From: Rhodoferax sp.
GTDB lineage: Bacteria; Pseudomonadota; Gammaproteobacteria; Burkholderiales; Burkholderiaceae_C
DNA length: 64,000 nt
Reading direction: 5' to 3'
NCBI GenBank assembly: GCA_019449595.1
Contig: JAGRPL010000014.1
Coordinates: 372,043-436,042 of the forward strand
Part shown: piece after piece, positions 38,701-47,284 of the stretch
Position numbering within the stretch: position 1 is the stretch's first letter
Layout of the letters: every line of letters begins with the position of its first letter
Position numbers and translations under genes: made by a program
The notes under the pieces: model-generated
Told to the model about the DNA's origin: nothing
Database searches by the model: none
Seen by the model: the letters and a program-made list of their open reading frames with translations, nothing else

Positions 38701-40300
38701 GGCGGCGGACGCCGGCCGCAAGTCCAACGTGACGTTCAACTACGCCATACCCATGAAGAATGTGCGTGTGCGCATGCAGGTGGGTTCTGGCACCCCCGCC
38801 TGTTCCAGCGACAATTTTGCGATACGGCCTTCTTCGGTCACCCTCGCAAGCACGCCTGCCATGGCGACCGCGCCCTCGGCGACGGCGACAGCGGTGGTGA
38901 AGGCCGGAAACGCGTTTACGCTGAATGCGTCAGCCACGGCCGGCTATACGGGAAGCATGACCCTTGACAGCGCACGACTCACGGCACAGACCCCCACCCA
39001 GGACACGTCAGTGGCCAGTGGCGGTGTCGTGGGCACGCTGAAGCCCACTACGCTGGCCGTCAACGCCTCGCCAGCGCCAACGGCCAACGCCAGTTACGAC
39101 GAGGTTGGCTATGTGTACCTGGCAGCCGGCGCGTACCAGGATGCCGCTTTCACCGCAGTGGACCAGCCCACCGGTTGCAGTGCAACGGGTACTTGCGATT
39201 GCGTCACGGACACAACCAACAACAATCACCTGTCGACCAGCATTGTGGGCGCGACGGGACGTTATGGCTGCACGGTTGGCAGCACTGCGGCGGCGTTGGG
39301 GCGCTTCATCCCGGACCATTTCGTGGTTACTTCGGGATCGGTCGTGAACCGCCGCGTTGCGGCATGCACCGCGGCTTCGCTCTTCAGCTACATGGGTGAG
39401 GAGTTGCAGCTCAAGGACTTCAAGCTCACTGCCGTCAACGGCAATGCCACACCCGCCACGACCAGCAATTACGCCGGAGTGTTCGCCCGACTGGATGGCA
39501 ACGTGGTCGGGAACTTTGGCTTGGCGGCGGTTGATCTGGCGGACGCCATCGCTCCCTTTGGTGCCACGGCTTTTGCCAACGGTACCGGCGCGGGCCAGTT
39601 CCAGGCCGTTTCCTCATCGGGTAGCTGGACTGCCGGAGTGGGGACCTTCAGCGCCAATGTCCGCCTCAACCGCACCGCGGCGCCGGACGGCCCATACGAG
39701 TCTCTCCGCGTGGGGGCCGAACCTGCCGACCCCGATGGGGTTGGCGTGCTGGCGGCGAGCAAGAACCTGGATACCAGCGCCCCCGCCGATGGCACCAACG
39801 AAAAGGTCTTGCTGGGTAGCACCAAAGTGCGCTTTGGCCGCGTGCGTCTGCAAAACCTGTACGGTTCCGAGAAGTTGCCACTGGCGATTCCGGTGCGGGC
39901 ACAGTACTGGAATGGCAGCGCTTTTGTTCCCAATGCCGATGACAGTTGCACGGCCGTGACGGTGCCCGCTGCGCGTACCTTGGCCAGCGCCGCTGTACCC
40001 GACGGCTTGCCCAACCTGTATTTCTACCCGGTAGGCGGGAAAAACCTGTTGACCAGCGCCGACACAACGGCTTCTGCGACCAGTCCGCTGGCGACGGGCG
40101 CCACGACGCTGAAGTTCACCAAGCCCGGCAAGGCGGGCTGGCTGGACATCATTCTGGATGTGCCAGATTTTCTGAGAGACAACTGGGGCAATTGCCTGGG
40201 ACAGGGTGGAACGGCAGGTTTGCGGGACGACTTGCCGTGCGCCCGCGCCACCTTTGGTGTCTACAAAAGCCCCCTGATCTACCGTCGTGAAAATTATTGA
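35723..40300 (+). CDS. mshQ: MshQ giant surface protein (adhesin candidate)
   Basis: A 1525-residue exported protein. A signal peptide (about 14-33, hydrophobic, ending GVQA) leads to a Gly-rich domain (about 35-250, many GGGGAGG-like runs), fibronectin-like repeats, a DUF11-like repeat (PVPVLSKLSSTAAAVVGDVV), a LamG/concanavalin-like domain (about 570-800, FHLDETAGSW and WTHIAITMDSS) and a long C-terminal MshQ-type (DUF6701) region. This is the MSHA-associated large protein, probably carried at the pilus tip or surface for adhesion. It starts 51 bp after mshP. Confidence 0.85.
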   Translation: MTANETSVASRVRTLFFYMLVCSFLMFLSGVQAATDSFTAPGSSTWTAPAGVTSVTVEAWGGGGAGGGVTGNPAKGGGGAGGQYAKKVVSVTPSTSYTVNVGAGGAGSTGNGTAGGDSTFDAAVVAKGGAAGASAGVAGVGSSTGGAGDVVYAGGSGSAGVVTGSCQNGGAGGGGAGSSGAGGSASGNTAGTGTSAGGGAGGAGRNSSGTGSAGSAAGGGGGGACAESNTNQLGGAGAAGKVVITYLAPPAVTTAAATAVAKNVATLNGSVTSNDATTTVTFEYGLTAAYGTTVAASPASIAASTAATAVSKTVSGLSCGTLYHYRAVGVSSVGTASGADMTFTTSACPTVVSITAANTNPNTVNATVSWTVLFDVSVSGVDASDFVLVPGGGVTGAAITSVTGSGTTWTVSAGTGTAYGTLGLNLVDNDSIVDAAGGPLGGAGAGNGNFTGEVYTIAPPVPVLSKLSSTAAAVVGDVVTFTISAINPYSMGMTGVTVSDVLPAGMAYATHAATTGSATVSGQTVTWSIPTLSAGGTAQLTLAVKLTQKGALTNTVTSPGATSASASVLVLASAVTHFHLDETAGSWNGTTNEVIDSGGNATSGRRRATSTPTTTNVVSPSPTIPSQYPSVVGGFCNAAKFTGDAVVEVPHSTAFDYTTTLSASAWVYPTAYPTSDLYSILSNDTNYEFHLDTNGRLYWWWNADNLTSAAQIPLNKWTHIAITMDSSATGGRQRIYINGVADTNTKSWTGTLQSNPCPFYIGGDINTAATCNAPNAARNFRGMIDEVKLYGYELSQAEVQADMNLGRNCSGSTYDHIRIEHDASGSVCTPEVVTVKACLTADCSTLYPGNVTVNMSVSPTGTWVGGNQLILTNGVGTMTLSNSTSGNVTLGTSSAVPTAANATRCFAGSTETCTMNFASASCAFDAVEPGAAPKTRLFTKLAGTDFKVDVMAVSGSAVNTGYTGTVKADLVDASASTCPTGSGLTSAQSLVFAAADAGRKSNVTFNYAIPMKNVRVRMQVGSGTPACSSDNFAIRPSSVTLASTPAMATAPSATATAVVKAGNAFTLNASATAGYTGSMTLDSARLTAQTPTQDTSVASGGVVGTLKPTTLAVNASPAPTANASYDEVGYVYLAAGAYQDAAFTAVDQPTGCSATGTCDCVTDTTNNNHLSTSIVGATGRYGCTVGSTAAALGRFIPDHFVVTSGSVVNRRVAACTAASLFSYMGEELQLKDFKLTAVNGNATPATTSNYAGVFARLDGNVVGNFGLAAVDLADAIAPFGATAFANGTGAGQFQAVSSSGSWTAGVGTFSANVRLNRTAAPDGPYESLRVGAEPADPDGVGVLAASKNLDTSAPADGTNEKVLLGSTKVRFGRVRLQNLYGSEKLPLAIPVRAQYWNGSAFVPNADDSCTAVTVPAARTLASAAVPDGLPNLYFYPVGGKNLLTSADTTASATSPLATGATTLKFTKPGKAGWLDIILDVPDFLRDNWGNCLGQGGTAGLRDDLPCARATFGVYKSPLIYRRENY

Positions 40301-40470
40301 GTCCAAAAAAGTCACGAATTCCCGGATCATTGCTTGCGGGGCTGAGGATCGCTGTCATGATGGGAGTGGCTGGCTACTAAAATGAGAGCAAACTTCCCGC
40401 CCACCGTCGTTTCCATGATTGACACACAAACCGTTGCCCACTTACTGAACCCGCAGGAGCGACGCTGACC
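40301..40470 (+). promoter_or_regulatory. Gap between mshQ and mshI, possible second promoter
   Basis: A 170-bp gap, long for this compact cluster, contains an ACTAAAAT hexamer region near 40376-40383 like those before mshA and metH. A GCAGGAG ribosome-binding site precedes the mshI ATG. This suggests the I-N half is a separate transcription unit. Confidence 0.35.
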
Positions 40471-41556
40471 ATGCGTTGGCCCTGGAAACGCGCCGCTTCG
40501 CAAGACCAGCTGGTCGTGTCCTGGTCGGACAAGACACTGGCGTACGTGCGGGCGCGTGCGGGTGTGGGTGGTGGGGTGGAGATTCTGCAGATGGGGGTGG
40601 AGCGCCAGGGCGCGGACGGGCTGGATGCCTTGGTGCACCGGCTGCAGACGCTGGGGCTCAAGGGCCTGGGCGCCCAGGTGATGCTGCGCCCCGAGCAGTA
40701 CCAGATCCTGCAGATTGATGTGCCTCCGGTGGCCCCCGAGGAATTGCGGTCTGCAGCGCGGTTCCAGATCCGCGACATGGTGGAGGCCCATATCGACGAC
40801 ATCACGCTGGACGTGATGCGCGTCGGGGACGGGCAGCAAAAAGGAACACCCCACCTGTTTGTCGTGGCCGCTGCCACGGCCCGGGTGCGCGAGGTGCTGG
40901 ACTTGGGCGAGGCCCTGCACTGGGCGGTCTCGGTGATCGACATCCAGGAGACCGCCCAGCGCAACCTGCAAACACTGCTGGCCCGGCGCGACGGGCGCCT
41001 GGAGCGTGCCGACGCGACCCTGCTGGTTGCCGGCGACCACCAGGCGGTGCTCACCATCAGTGCCAACGAAGAATTGTTCTACACCCGCCGGCTGGAGCTG
41101 CCCCAGGGGTTCATGGACATGTCCTGGGGACAGGGCGCTGGCGGGCTTGCCCCGTCGTCCAGCGCCTTCACGCCGGTCGATGAGTACGTGCCCGACTACA
41201 ACGTGGGCGGGGTGTCGTACGGAAATGACTACACCGTTGCCCCGGCCGCGCCCGAGGAGGGGCCGGGGGACCAGGGCGATGCCGAACGGTCGCAGCGCTT
41301 CCTGGTCGAGGTGCAGCGCTCCCTGGATTTGTGGGACCGCTCCTGGTCGCACATGCCGCTGGCGGGCCTGCGGGTTTCCGCCGGCGCGCGCTCGGTCGAA
41401 CTGGCCGCATGGCTGGCGCGCGAAATGGGGCTGCCGGTATCGGCCATGGACCTGGGCGGCCACTTTCACGGGTTGCCGGCCGTGGCGGACGCCGACCAGG
41501 CCTACTGCCTGCCCTTGTTGGGTGTGCTGCTGCGCACCGAAAGCCGGGAGCTCTGA
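40471..41556 (+). CDS. mshI: MSHA assembly protein MshI (PilM-like)
   Basis: A 361-residue cytoplasmic protein resembling PilM/GspL-N actin-like scaffolds. Recognisable blocks are MLRPEQYQILQIDVPPVAPE and LRSAARFQIRDMVEAHIDDI, typical of MshI. It recruits the PilN/O-like proteins encoded next. First gene of the assembly half. Confidence 0.85.
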   Translation: MRWPWKRAASQDQLVVSWSDKTLAYVRARAGVGGGVEILQMGVERQGADGLDALVHRLQTLGLKGLGAQVMLRPEQYQILQIDVPPVAPEELRSAARFQIRDMVEAHIDDITLDVMRVGDGQQKGTPHLFVVAAATARVREVLDLGEALHWAVSVIDIQETAQRNLQTLLARRDGRLERADATLLVAGDHQAVLTISANEELFYTRRLELPQGFMDMSWGQGAGGLAPSSSAFTPVDEYVPDYNVGGVSYGNDYTVAPAAPEEGPGDQGDAERSQRFLVEVQRSLDLWDRSWSHMPLAGLRVSAGARSVELAAWLAREMGLPVSAMDLGGHFHGLPAVADADQAYCLPLLGVLLRTESREL

Positions 41557-41562
41557 TTCACC

Positions 41563-42249
41563 ATGCCCCAGCAAATCAACCTTTGTACGCCGATCCTGCT
41601 GACGCAAAAGCGTTACTTTTCTGCGCAGACCATGGTGATTGCGCTGGGCGTTTTCGTGGTGCTGGGCGGGCTGCTGTGCGGCGTGTGGGTCTGGAACCTG
41701 GAGCGCGCCAGCGGGGGCTTTCGCCAGACCATGGACACCCAGGCGGGTGAAATCAATAGCTTGAAGGCCGCCATTGCGCGCAGCCGGGCCAGCGCCGGCC
41801 CAGCGGATGCAGCGCTGCTGGCCCAGCTGAAGGACCAGCGCAACGTTCTCGCGCAACGCGAACAGTTGCTGGAGGCTTTGCAGCAGGGGCTGCTGCGTCC
41901 GGGCGAGGGGCACTCTGACCGCCTGCAGTGGGTGGCGCGCAGTATTCCGTCTCCCGTATGGATTACCGCTGTGCGCCTGGAGGGGGCCCGGTTTGAGGTG
42001 GCGGGTTACACGCTGGAGCCCGCCGCGCTCAACGACTGGGTGGCCCGGCTGGCGGGCAGTCCCTTGATGGCAGGCCTCAAGTTGGCCACGGTGCAGGTGG
42101 AGAGCGCCACGGCAGCACCCGTGCGCACACCCGGGGCGCCAGCCTCGGCGCCGGTGGCGCCATCGCGCCCGGTGTGGTCGTTTCATCTGGTCAGTGCGAC
42201 ACCCGCTGCGCTGGCCAGCGGAACGGTTGCAGTGGGGAGTCAGCCATGA
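41563..42249 (+). CDS. MSHA assembly protein, PilN-like
   Basis: A 228-residue bitopic protein: QQINLCTPILLTQKRYFSAQ (the conserved INL start of PilN), one membrane helix (about 24-45), a coiled coil and a periplasmic ferredoxin-like domain (PVWITAVRLEGARFEVAGYT). Corresponds to the second MshI-type gene. It overlaps mshJ by 4 bp. Confidence 0.82.
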   Translation: MPQQINLCTPILLTQKRYFSAQTMVIALGVFVVLGGLLCGVWVWNLERASGGFRQTMDTQAGEINSLKAAIARSRASAGPADAALLAQLKDQRNVLAQREQLLEALQQGLLRPGEGHSDRLQWVARSIPSPVWITAVRLEGARFEVAGYTLEPAALNDWVARLAGSPLMAGLKLATVQVESATAAPVRTPGAPASAPVAPSRPVWSFHLVSATPAALASGTVAVGSQP

Positions 42250-42887
42250 TGCCCATGGTCCGGCAATGGTGGCAGCGCCAGGCGGTGCGCATCGACGCCC
42301 TGAGTCTGCGCGAGCGCGTCTTCCTGTTCGTCTCGGCGTTGGTCTGTTGCCTGGCGCTGGCCGACACGTTGTGGCTGTCGCCCGCGCAGGTGGCCCACCA
42401 GCAAGTGACGCAGCGATTTACCGCCCAGGGTGCCGAATTGAGCCGCCTGCGCGAGGAGCTCAAGGGCACGGCGCACCCGGTGGACGCCAGTCAGACCGTG
42501 CGCGATGAAATGGCGGCCATCCGGACGCGCCTGGACGCGGTCAACCACGATATCCAGCAGGCAGCCCCCCAGGCGGAGGGCGGTCCGGCGCTGGAACAGG
42601 TGCTGGTGCAGTTTCTGCGCCGCCAGCCTGGGCTCACCTTGCTGAGTGCAGGCACCCTGAAGCCCGAGGCGGCCGGTGCGCCGGTAGGTGGTGCCGCCCC
42701 CGCTGGCCTGTCCAGGCGCGGGATCGAATTGAAGGTGGCGGGCTCCTATCCGGAGTTGGTCCGCTATGTCAGAACCCTGGAAAACGCGCTTCCGGCCTTG
42801 CGCTGGGGCACCCTGCAACTCAAGAGCGAGCAGCAACCGCCCGAGTTGACTCTGCAGGTGTACGTGGTGGGAGTGCCCGCGCAATGA
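42246..42887 (+). CDS. mshJ: MSHA assembly protein MshJ (PilO-like)
   Basis: A 213-residue bitopic protein: one membrane helix (VFLFVSALVCCLALADTLWL), a coiled coil, and a periplasmic domain with YPELVRYVRTLENALPALRW, the PilO/MshJ hallmark. Start ATG 42246 overlaps the previous stop; mshK overlaps its 3' end by 4 bp. Confidence 0.85.
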   Translation: MMPMVRQWWQRQAVRIDALSLRERVFLFVSALVCCLALADTLWLSPAQVAHQQVTQRFTAQGAELSRLREELKGTAHPVDASQTVRDEMAAIRTRLDAVNHDIQQAAPQAEGGPALEQVLVQFLRRQPGLTLLSAGTLKPEAAGAPVGGAAPAGLSRRGIELKVAGSYPELVRYVRTLENALPALRWGTLQLKSEQQPPELTLQVYVVGVPAQ

Positions 42888-43354
42888 ACAAGACGTCTAT
42901 GCAAGTGGGCGGCGCGGTGTTTGCGCTGCTGTTGTGCCTGCCGCTGGCTGCCCAGGAGGCGCGCGATCCTACCCTGGCGCCGCCCGAAGCCGGCGCCGCG
43001 GCGGGGGGCACGGCACCGGCCTCGCCGCTGGGCGGGGAGGGCATGGCTGTGGTGGTGCGCAACGGCAAACCGTTCCTGGTGGTGGGGACCCGGTTGTATG
43101 CTCCCGGACAGAAGGTCGGACAGCTGCGCGTCGAGCGCATCACGGAAACGGAAGTCTGGTTGCGTGAGGGGGGTGAGTTGCGCAAGGTGTCGCGCTTTGC
43201 CGGCATCCAGCGCAGCGTAGCCAAGGCCGCGCCGCTGTGCGGAAAACGGGTGCTCCAGAAGGCCAAGACGCCACCCAAGGCGAAAGCTGGCCAGCCCTCC
43301 ACCAAACCCCCTATTGCGCCTGCTGTCGCGCCGTGCGAAAGTGCCCAACCGTGA
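42884..43354 (+). CDS. mshK: MSHA biogenesis protein MshK (PilP-like)
   Basis: A 156-residue exported protein: signal peptide (VGGAVFALLLCLPLAAQ), the RDPTLAPP segment typical of MshK/PilP-like pilotin partners, a small beta domain (VVRNGKPFLVVGTRLYAPGQ) and a Lys/Pro-rich tail. It links the inner-membrane complex to the secretin. Confidence 0.82.
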   Translation: MNKTSMQVGGAVFALLLCLPLAAQEARDPTLAPPEAGAAAGGTAPASPLGGEGMAVVVRNGKPFLVVGTRLYAPGQKVGQLRVERITETEVWLREGGELRKVSRFAGIQRSVAKAAPLCGKRVLQKAKTPPKAKAGQPSTKPPIAPAVAPCESAQP

Positions 43355-45171
43355 AGCCCATGCCCATGATTTCCAAAGCCACTCCCCTGATTGAACTGTT
43401 GCGCACCGATGCGGCGGGCCGCGTCACTGCCCGCACCCCCGGGGTCAGCGCCAGCGTGTGTCTGCTGGTGGTGGCCGGGTTGCTGACGGGGTGTGCGGCC
43501 GAACGGCATTTGAAAACCTCCGATGTCACCTCGACCGTGCGCGCCGATCTGGAAGCACCTGCGGCCAAGCCTGCCGCTGGGGTGCCAGCGCGGGTGAGCG
43601 AGGCGCTGGCCGAGCCGGCCCTGCCGGCGGTGCCGGTGCCTGCCGAGCCGCGGCTGGACTTGCTGGTCAACAATGCACAGGCCCGCGATGTGTTCCTGGC
43701 CATCGTGGCCGACACACGCTACAGCATGCTGATGCACCCCGACGTCAGTGGCACGCTGTCTGTCACCCTGCGCGGCGTGACGGTGACCGAGGCGCTGGAG
43801 TCCATCCGTGACGTCTATGGCTATGACTTCAAGATGGAAGGGCGGCGCATCACCATTTACGCACCCACCCTGCAGACCCGGGTGTTCACCATCAACTACC
43901 CCACTTCCCAGCGCACCGGCAACAGTGAGTTGCGGGTGTCCTCGGGCGCCGGGCAGCAGACCACCAACGGCGGCACGGCCGCCACCGGCACGACGCCGGC
44001 AGCGGGTGGCAGCACCCAGCAGCCGGAAAGCAGCCGGGTCGCCACGTCGTCCAAGAGCGATTTCTGGGCCGAACTGACCGGTGCCGTGCGCGGCCTGGTG
44101 GGCGAGGGGCCGGGGCGCAGCGTCATCACCAGCCCCCAGGCCGGCATCATGGCCGTGCGCGCCATGCCGGAGGAGCTGCGGCAGGTCGACAAGTTCCTGA
44201 AGGCGGCGCAAATTGCGGTGGAACGCCAGGTCATGCTGGAGGCCAAGGTGGTCGAGGTGGAGTTGCGTGATGGCTTCCAGAGCGGGGTCAACTGGGGCGC
44301 TTTCAACAACGATGGCACCACTACCGTGGCCGCCGGGGTACTGGGCAGCGGCGTAGCCAACACCAATGCCCTGCTGCAGGGCGGCAACACGGTGCTGCCG
44401 GGCGTGGTGTCCGTGCCCTCCGTGGCCACCGGTGGTGGCCTGTTCGGCCTGGCCCTGGCCACCACGCAGTTCGGAGCCGTCCTGGGCTTCCTGGAAACGC
44501 AGGGCGATGTGCAGACGCTGTCGAGCCCGCGCGTGGCCACTTTGAACAACCAGAAGGCGGTGCTCAAGGTGGGGACCGACGATTTTTACGTGACCAGCGT
44601 GACCGGCGGCACCGTGACCAGCGGCACCAACACGACAGCCGGCACGACCACCCTGCCTACCGTGTCGCTCACCCAGTTCTTCTCGGGCATTTCGCTGGAC
44701 GTGACGCCCCAGGTGGACGATGGCGTCAATGTCACGCTGCACGTGCATCCGTCGGTGACCACGGTGACGGAAAAAACCAAACAGGTGGACCTGGGTAGCG
44801 TGGGCAACTTCCGCCTGCCCCTGGCGTCCAGCAGCGTCAACGAAACCGACACCATGGTGCGCATTCCCGATGGCCGCATCGTCGCCATCGGCGGCCTGAT
44901 GCAGATGGACTCCAGCCGCAATGCCTCCGGCCTGCCGGGCACCACGAGCATTCCGGTCCTGTCGTCGCTGTTTGGCAACAAGGCCGTCATGGGGCGCAAG
45001 AAAGAAGTGATCGTGCTGATCAAGCCTACCATCATCCGCACGGCGGAAGACTGGGAGGCACAGAACCGGCGCGTGCGTTCGGCACTGGACGACATGGATG
45101 CCACCCGGGCGCGCGTGATCCGCATGGATGGCAGCGGGGACCGGGCCGCCTCCGACAGTCTGGCGAAGTAA
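43351..45171 (+). CDS. mshL: MSHA outer-membrane secretin (lipoprotein)
   Basis: A 606-residue secretin from GTG 43351 (GTGA overlap with mshK). The lipobox GLLTGC puts the lipidated cysteine near residue 48, an unusually late position, so an internal ATG may be the real start. It has an STN/N0 domain (LDLLVNNAQARDVFLAIVAD), N1-like domains, and the secretin core with VERQVMLEAKVVEVELRDGF, SSPRVATLNNQKAVLKVG and IPVLSSLFGNKAV. It forms the outer-membrane pore. Confidence 0.92.
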   Translation: MKPMPMISKATPLIELLRTDAAGRVTARTPGVSASVCLLVVAGLLTGCAAERHLKTSDVTSTVRADLEAPAAKPAAGVPARVSEALAEPALPAVPVPAEPRLDLLVNNAQARDVFLAIVADTRYSMLMHPDVSGTLSVTLRGVTVTEALESIRDVYGYDFKMEGRRITIYAPTLQTRVFTINYPTSQRTGNSELRVSSGAGQQTTNGGTAATGTTPAAGGSTQQPESSRVATSSKSDFWAELTGAVRGLVGEGPGRSVITSPQAGIMAVRAMPEELRQVDKFLKAAQIAVERQVMLEAKVVEVELRDGFQSGVNWGAFNNDGTTTVAAGVLGSGVANTNALLQGGNTVLPGVVSVPSVATGGGLFGLALATTQFGAVLGFLETQGDVQTLSSPRVATLNNQKAVLKVGTDDFYVTSVTGGTVTSGTNTTAGTTTLPTVSLTQFFSGISLDVTPQVDDGVNVTLHVHPSVTTVTEKTKQVDLGSVGNFRLPLASSSVNETDTMVRIPDGRIVAIGGLMQMDSSRNASGLPGTTSIPVLSSLFGNKAVMGRKKEVIVLIKPTIIRTAEDWEAQNRRVRSALDDMDATRARVIRMDGSGDRAASDSLAK

Positions 45172-46076
45172 TGTACCGGGGGTATTTTTCGCTGCGCGAG
45201 GCCCCGTTCTCGATCACGCCGGACACCGCGTTCTTCTACCCCCACGAGAGTGCCCAGGCGGCGCTCAACACCTTGCTGGTGGCGTTGCGCAGCGGCGAAG
45301 GGTTTTTGAAAATCGTGGGCGAAGTGGGCTGCGGCAAGACCGTGCTGTGCCGCCAGCTGCTCAATACGCTGCAGGCCGAGTGTGTGACGGCCTACATTCC
45401 CAACCCCGACATGGGCCCCGACGACCTGCTGATGGCGCTGGCGCTGGAGCTCAACATCAAGCTGACGCCGCCCATCAGCCGCCACAGCGTGCACAACGCC
45501 CTGCGCGACTGCCTGTTACGCCACGCCGAGGCTGGCCGCAACGTGGTGGTCTGCATCGACGAAGCGCAGGCCATTCCGCTGCGCACGGTGGAGAGCCTGC
45601 GCCTGCTCTCCAATCTGGAGACCGAGAAACGCAAGCTGCTGCAATTGGTGTTGCTGGGCCAGCCGGAGCTCGATGCCAAGCTGGCTCGCCCGGAAATCCG
45701 CCAGCTGCTGCAGCGCATCACCTTCAGCGAGTACCTGGGCCCCATGCGCAGCGACCGCGTGCCGCTCTACCTGGCGCACCGCCTGGCCACGGCGGCCATC
45801 GACGGCAACACCGATATCCAGCTCTTTGAGCCCGCCGCAGCCCGTGCCATTGCCCGCTACAGCGGTGGGGTGCCGCGCCTGGTCAATGTGCTGGCGCACA
45901 AATGCCTGATGCTGGCCTTTGGCGAGAACGTGCACCGCGTCACCCTGGCGCATGTGCAGCTGGCAGCCAGGGACACGCCCGGTGTGCAGCCCCCTGTTGC
46001 ATGGTGGCGGTGGAGGTGGCCTGCGGGGCGTTCGCGCCCTGCGGTGCTGGACCGAGATTCAGGGAGCAAGCTGTGA
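45171..46076 (+). CDS. mshM: MSHA-associated AAA ATPase MshM (ExeA-like)
   Basis: A 301-residue ExeA/GspA-type ATPase: YFSLREAPFSITPDTAFFYP at the start, Walker A GEVGCGKT (about 50-57), Walker B VVVCIDEAQ. There is no peptidoglycan-binding domain. Its ATG shares a base with the mshL stop (TAATG). It probably helps secretin insertion. Confidence 0.9.
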   Translation: MYRGYFSLREAPFSITPDTAFFYPHESAQAALNTLLVALRSGEGFLKIVGEVGCGKTVLCRQLLNTLQAECVTAYIPNPDMGPDDLLMALALELNIKLTPPISRHSVHNALRDCLLRHAEAGRNVVVCIDEAQAIPLRTVESLRLLSNLETEKRKLLQLVLLGQPELDAKLARPEIRQLLQRITFSEYLGPMRSDRVPLYLAHRLATAAIDGNTDIQLFEPAAARAIARYSGGVPRLVNVLAHKCLMLAFGENVHRVTLAHVQLAARDTPGVQPPVAWWRWRWPAGRSRPAVLDRDSGSKL

Positions 46077-47233
46077 GTGTGATCAACAAGATGCTGCGCG
46101 ATCTGGACCAGCGGCAGGCGGCCAACCGGGCGGCCTCCTCCGTGCCCGTGGCGCAGCCGCAAACGGCGTTGCGCCGGGGGACGGCCAGTGTTTCCCCGTC
46201 CGCCGTGCCTGCTGCGTCCGGCGCCCGCCTGGTTGGTTGGCTGCTGGGCCTGGGCGCTGTGGCGGCACTGGCCGTTGCCGGGTGGTGGTGGTGGCAGACC
46301 GCCGGAACGCCTGCGCCTCGCGCGCCGTTTGTGACCGCTGCGCCTGCGCCGGCGGCCGTGGTGGCGCCGGTTCCGGTGCCGGCTGCCTCGGCACCAGTTG
46401 CCGCGCCGGAGGTGGTGCCGGTCGCGGTGGCACCCGTGTCGCAGGCGCCAACCCAGGCGCCCGCGGTGCAGGCACCGCCGGCCGCCAAGCCGCTGGCGGC
46501 GTTGGCCCCCGCGGCCGTGGACACCCCGCCTGCCGTGGCCCGTGCCAAAGTTGTGCCGGCTGCGGCGCCGGCTACGCCCGCCGCACCCATCGCCTTGCGC
46601 ATGGAATCGGCGTTGACACCGCGCAAGGGCGCCGGCAGTGCCCAGTCTGCGCCGGCAGCCGTGGCTCCAGCGGCGACCGCACCCGAGAGCGTCCCCATGG
46701 CGCAGCGCCAGCAGCAGGCGGGCGGTGATGCCATCGCCCAGGCGCAAAGCTTGTGGAACACGGGATCGCGCGATGCCGCCATTGACCTGATGCAGCAATC
46801 GGTGGCGGCGGCGGAACGTGCGGCGAAAACCGGTGCCCATCCGGGCAGTGCGGCGGGCGGCACCCCGCTGCTGCTTCTGCTGGTGCGGGAAATGGCCCGC
46901 ATGCAGATGGCGGAAGCCCGTTTCGGCGCCGTGTGGGAGGGGCTCACCCGGCTGGAACCCCTGTTGGGCAATCAGCCTGATTTATGGGCCATTCGCGCCA
47001 ATGCCGCGCAGCGCCTGGGGCGCCACCAGGACAGCGTGCACGCTTACATGATGGCCTTGCAATCCCGCCCCAACGAGCAGCGCTGGATGCTGGGTGCGGC
47101 CGTGTCCCTGGCCGCACTGGGCCAGACGAACAGCGCGGCCGACATGGCCGAGCGGGCGCGTGCTGCCGGCCCGATCAGCCGCGATGTGCTGGCCTATCTG
47201 CGCCAGATGGGCGTCCCGGTTAAGGAGCAATAA
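46073..47233 (+). CDS. mshN: MSHA biogenesis TPR protein MshN
   Basis: A 386-residue protein from GTG 46073 (GTGA overlap). It starts MSVINKMLRDLDQRQA, the MshN signature, then one membrane helix (LVGWLLGLGAVAALAVAGWW), a long Ala/Pro-rich linker and a C-terminal TPR domain (WNTGSRDAAIDLMQQSVAAA onward). Last gene of the MSHA cluster. Confidence 0.88.
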   Translation: MSVINKMLRDLDQRQAANRAASSVPVAQPQTALRRGTASVSPSAVPAASGARLVGWLLGLGAVAALAVAGWWWWQTAGTPAPRAPFVTAAPAPAAVVAPVPVPAASAPVAAPEVVPVAVAPVSQAPTQAPAVQAPPAAKPLAALAPAAVDTPPAVARAKVVPAAAPATPAAPIALRMESALTPRKGAGSAQSAPAAVAPAATAPESVPMAQRQQQAGGDAIAQAQSLWNTGSRDAAIDLMQQSVAAAERAAKTGAHPGSAAGGTPLLLLLVREMARMQMAEARFGAVWEGLTRLEPLLGNQPDLWAIRANAAQRLGRHQDSVHAYMMALQSRPNEQRWMLGAAVSLAALGQTNSAADMAERARAAGPISRDVLAYLRQMGVPVKEQ

Positions 47234-47284
47234 GGCCGTTGGAGCCCGTATCTGCTGCGCAGGTAGCTATGCATTTCGTAGCAA

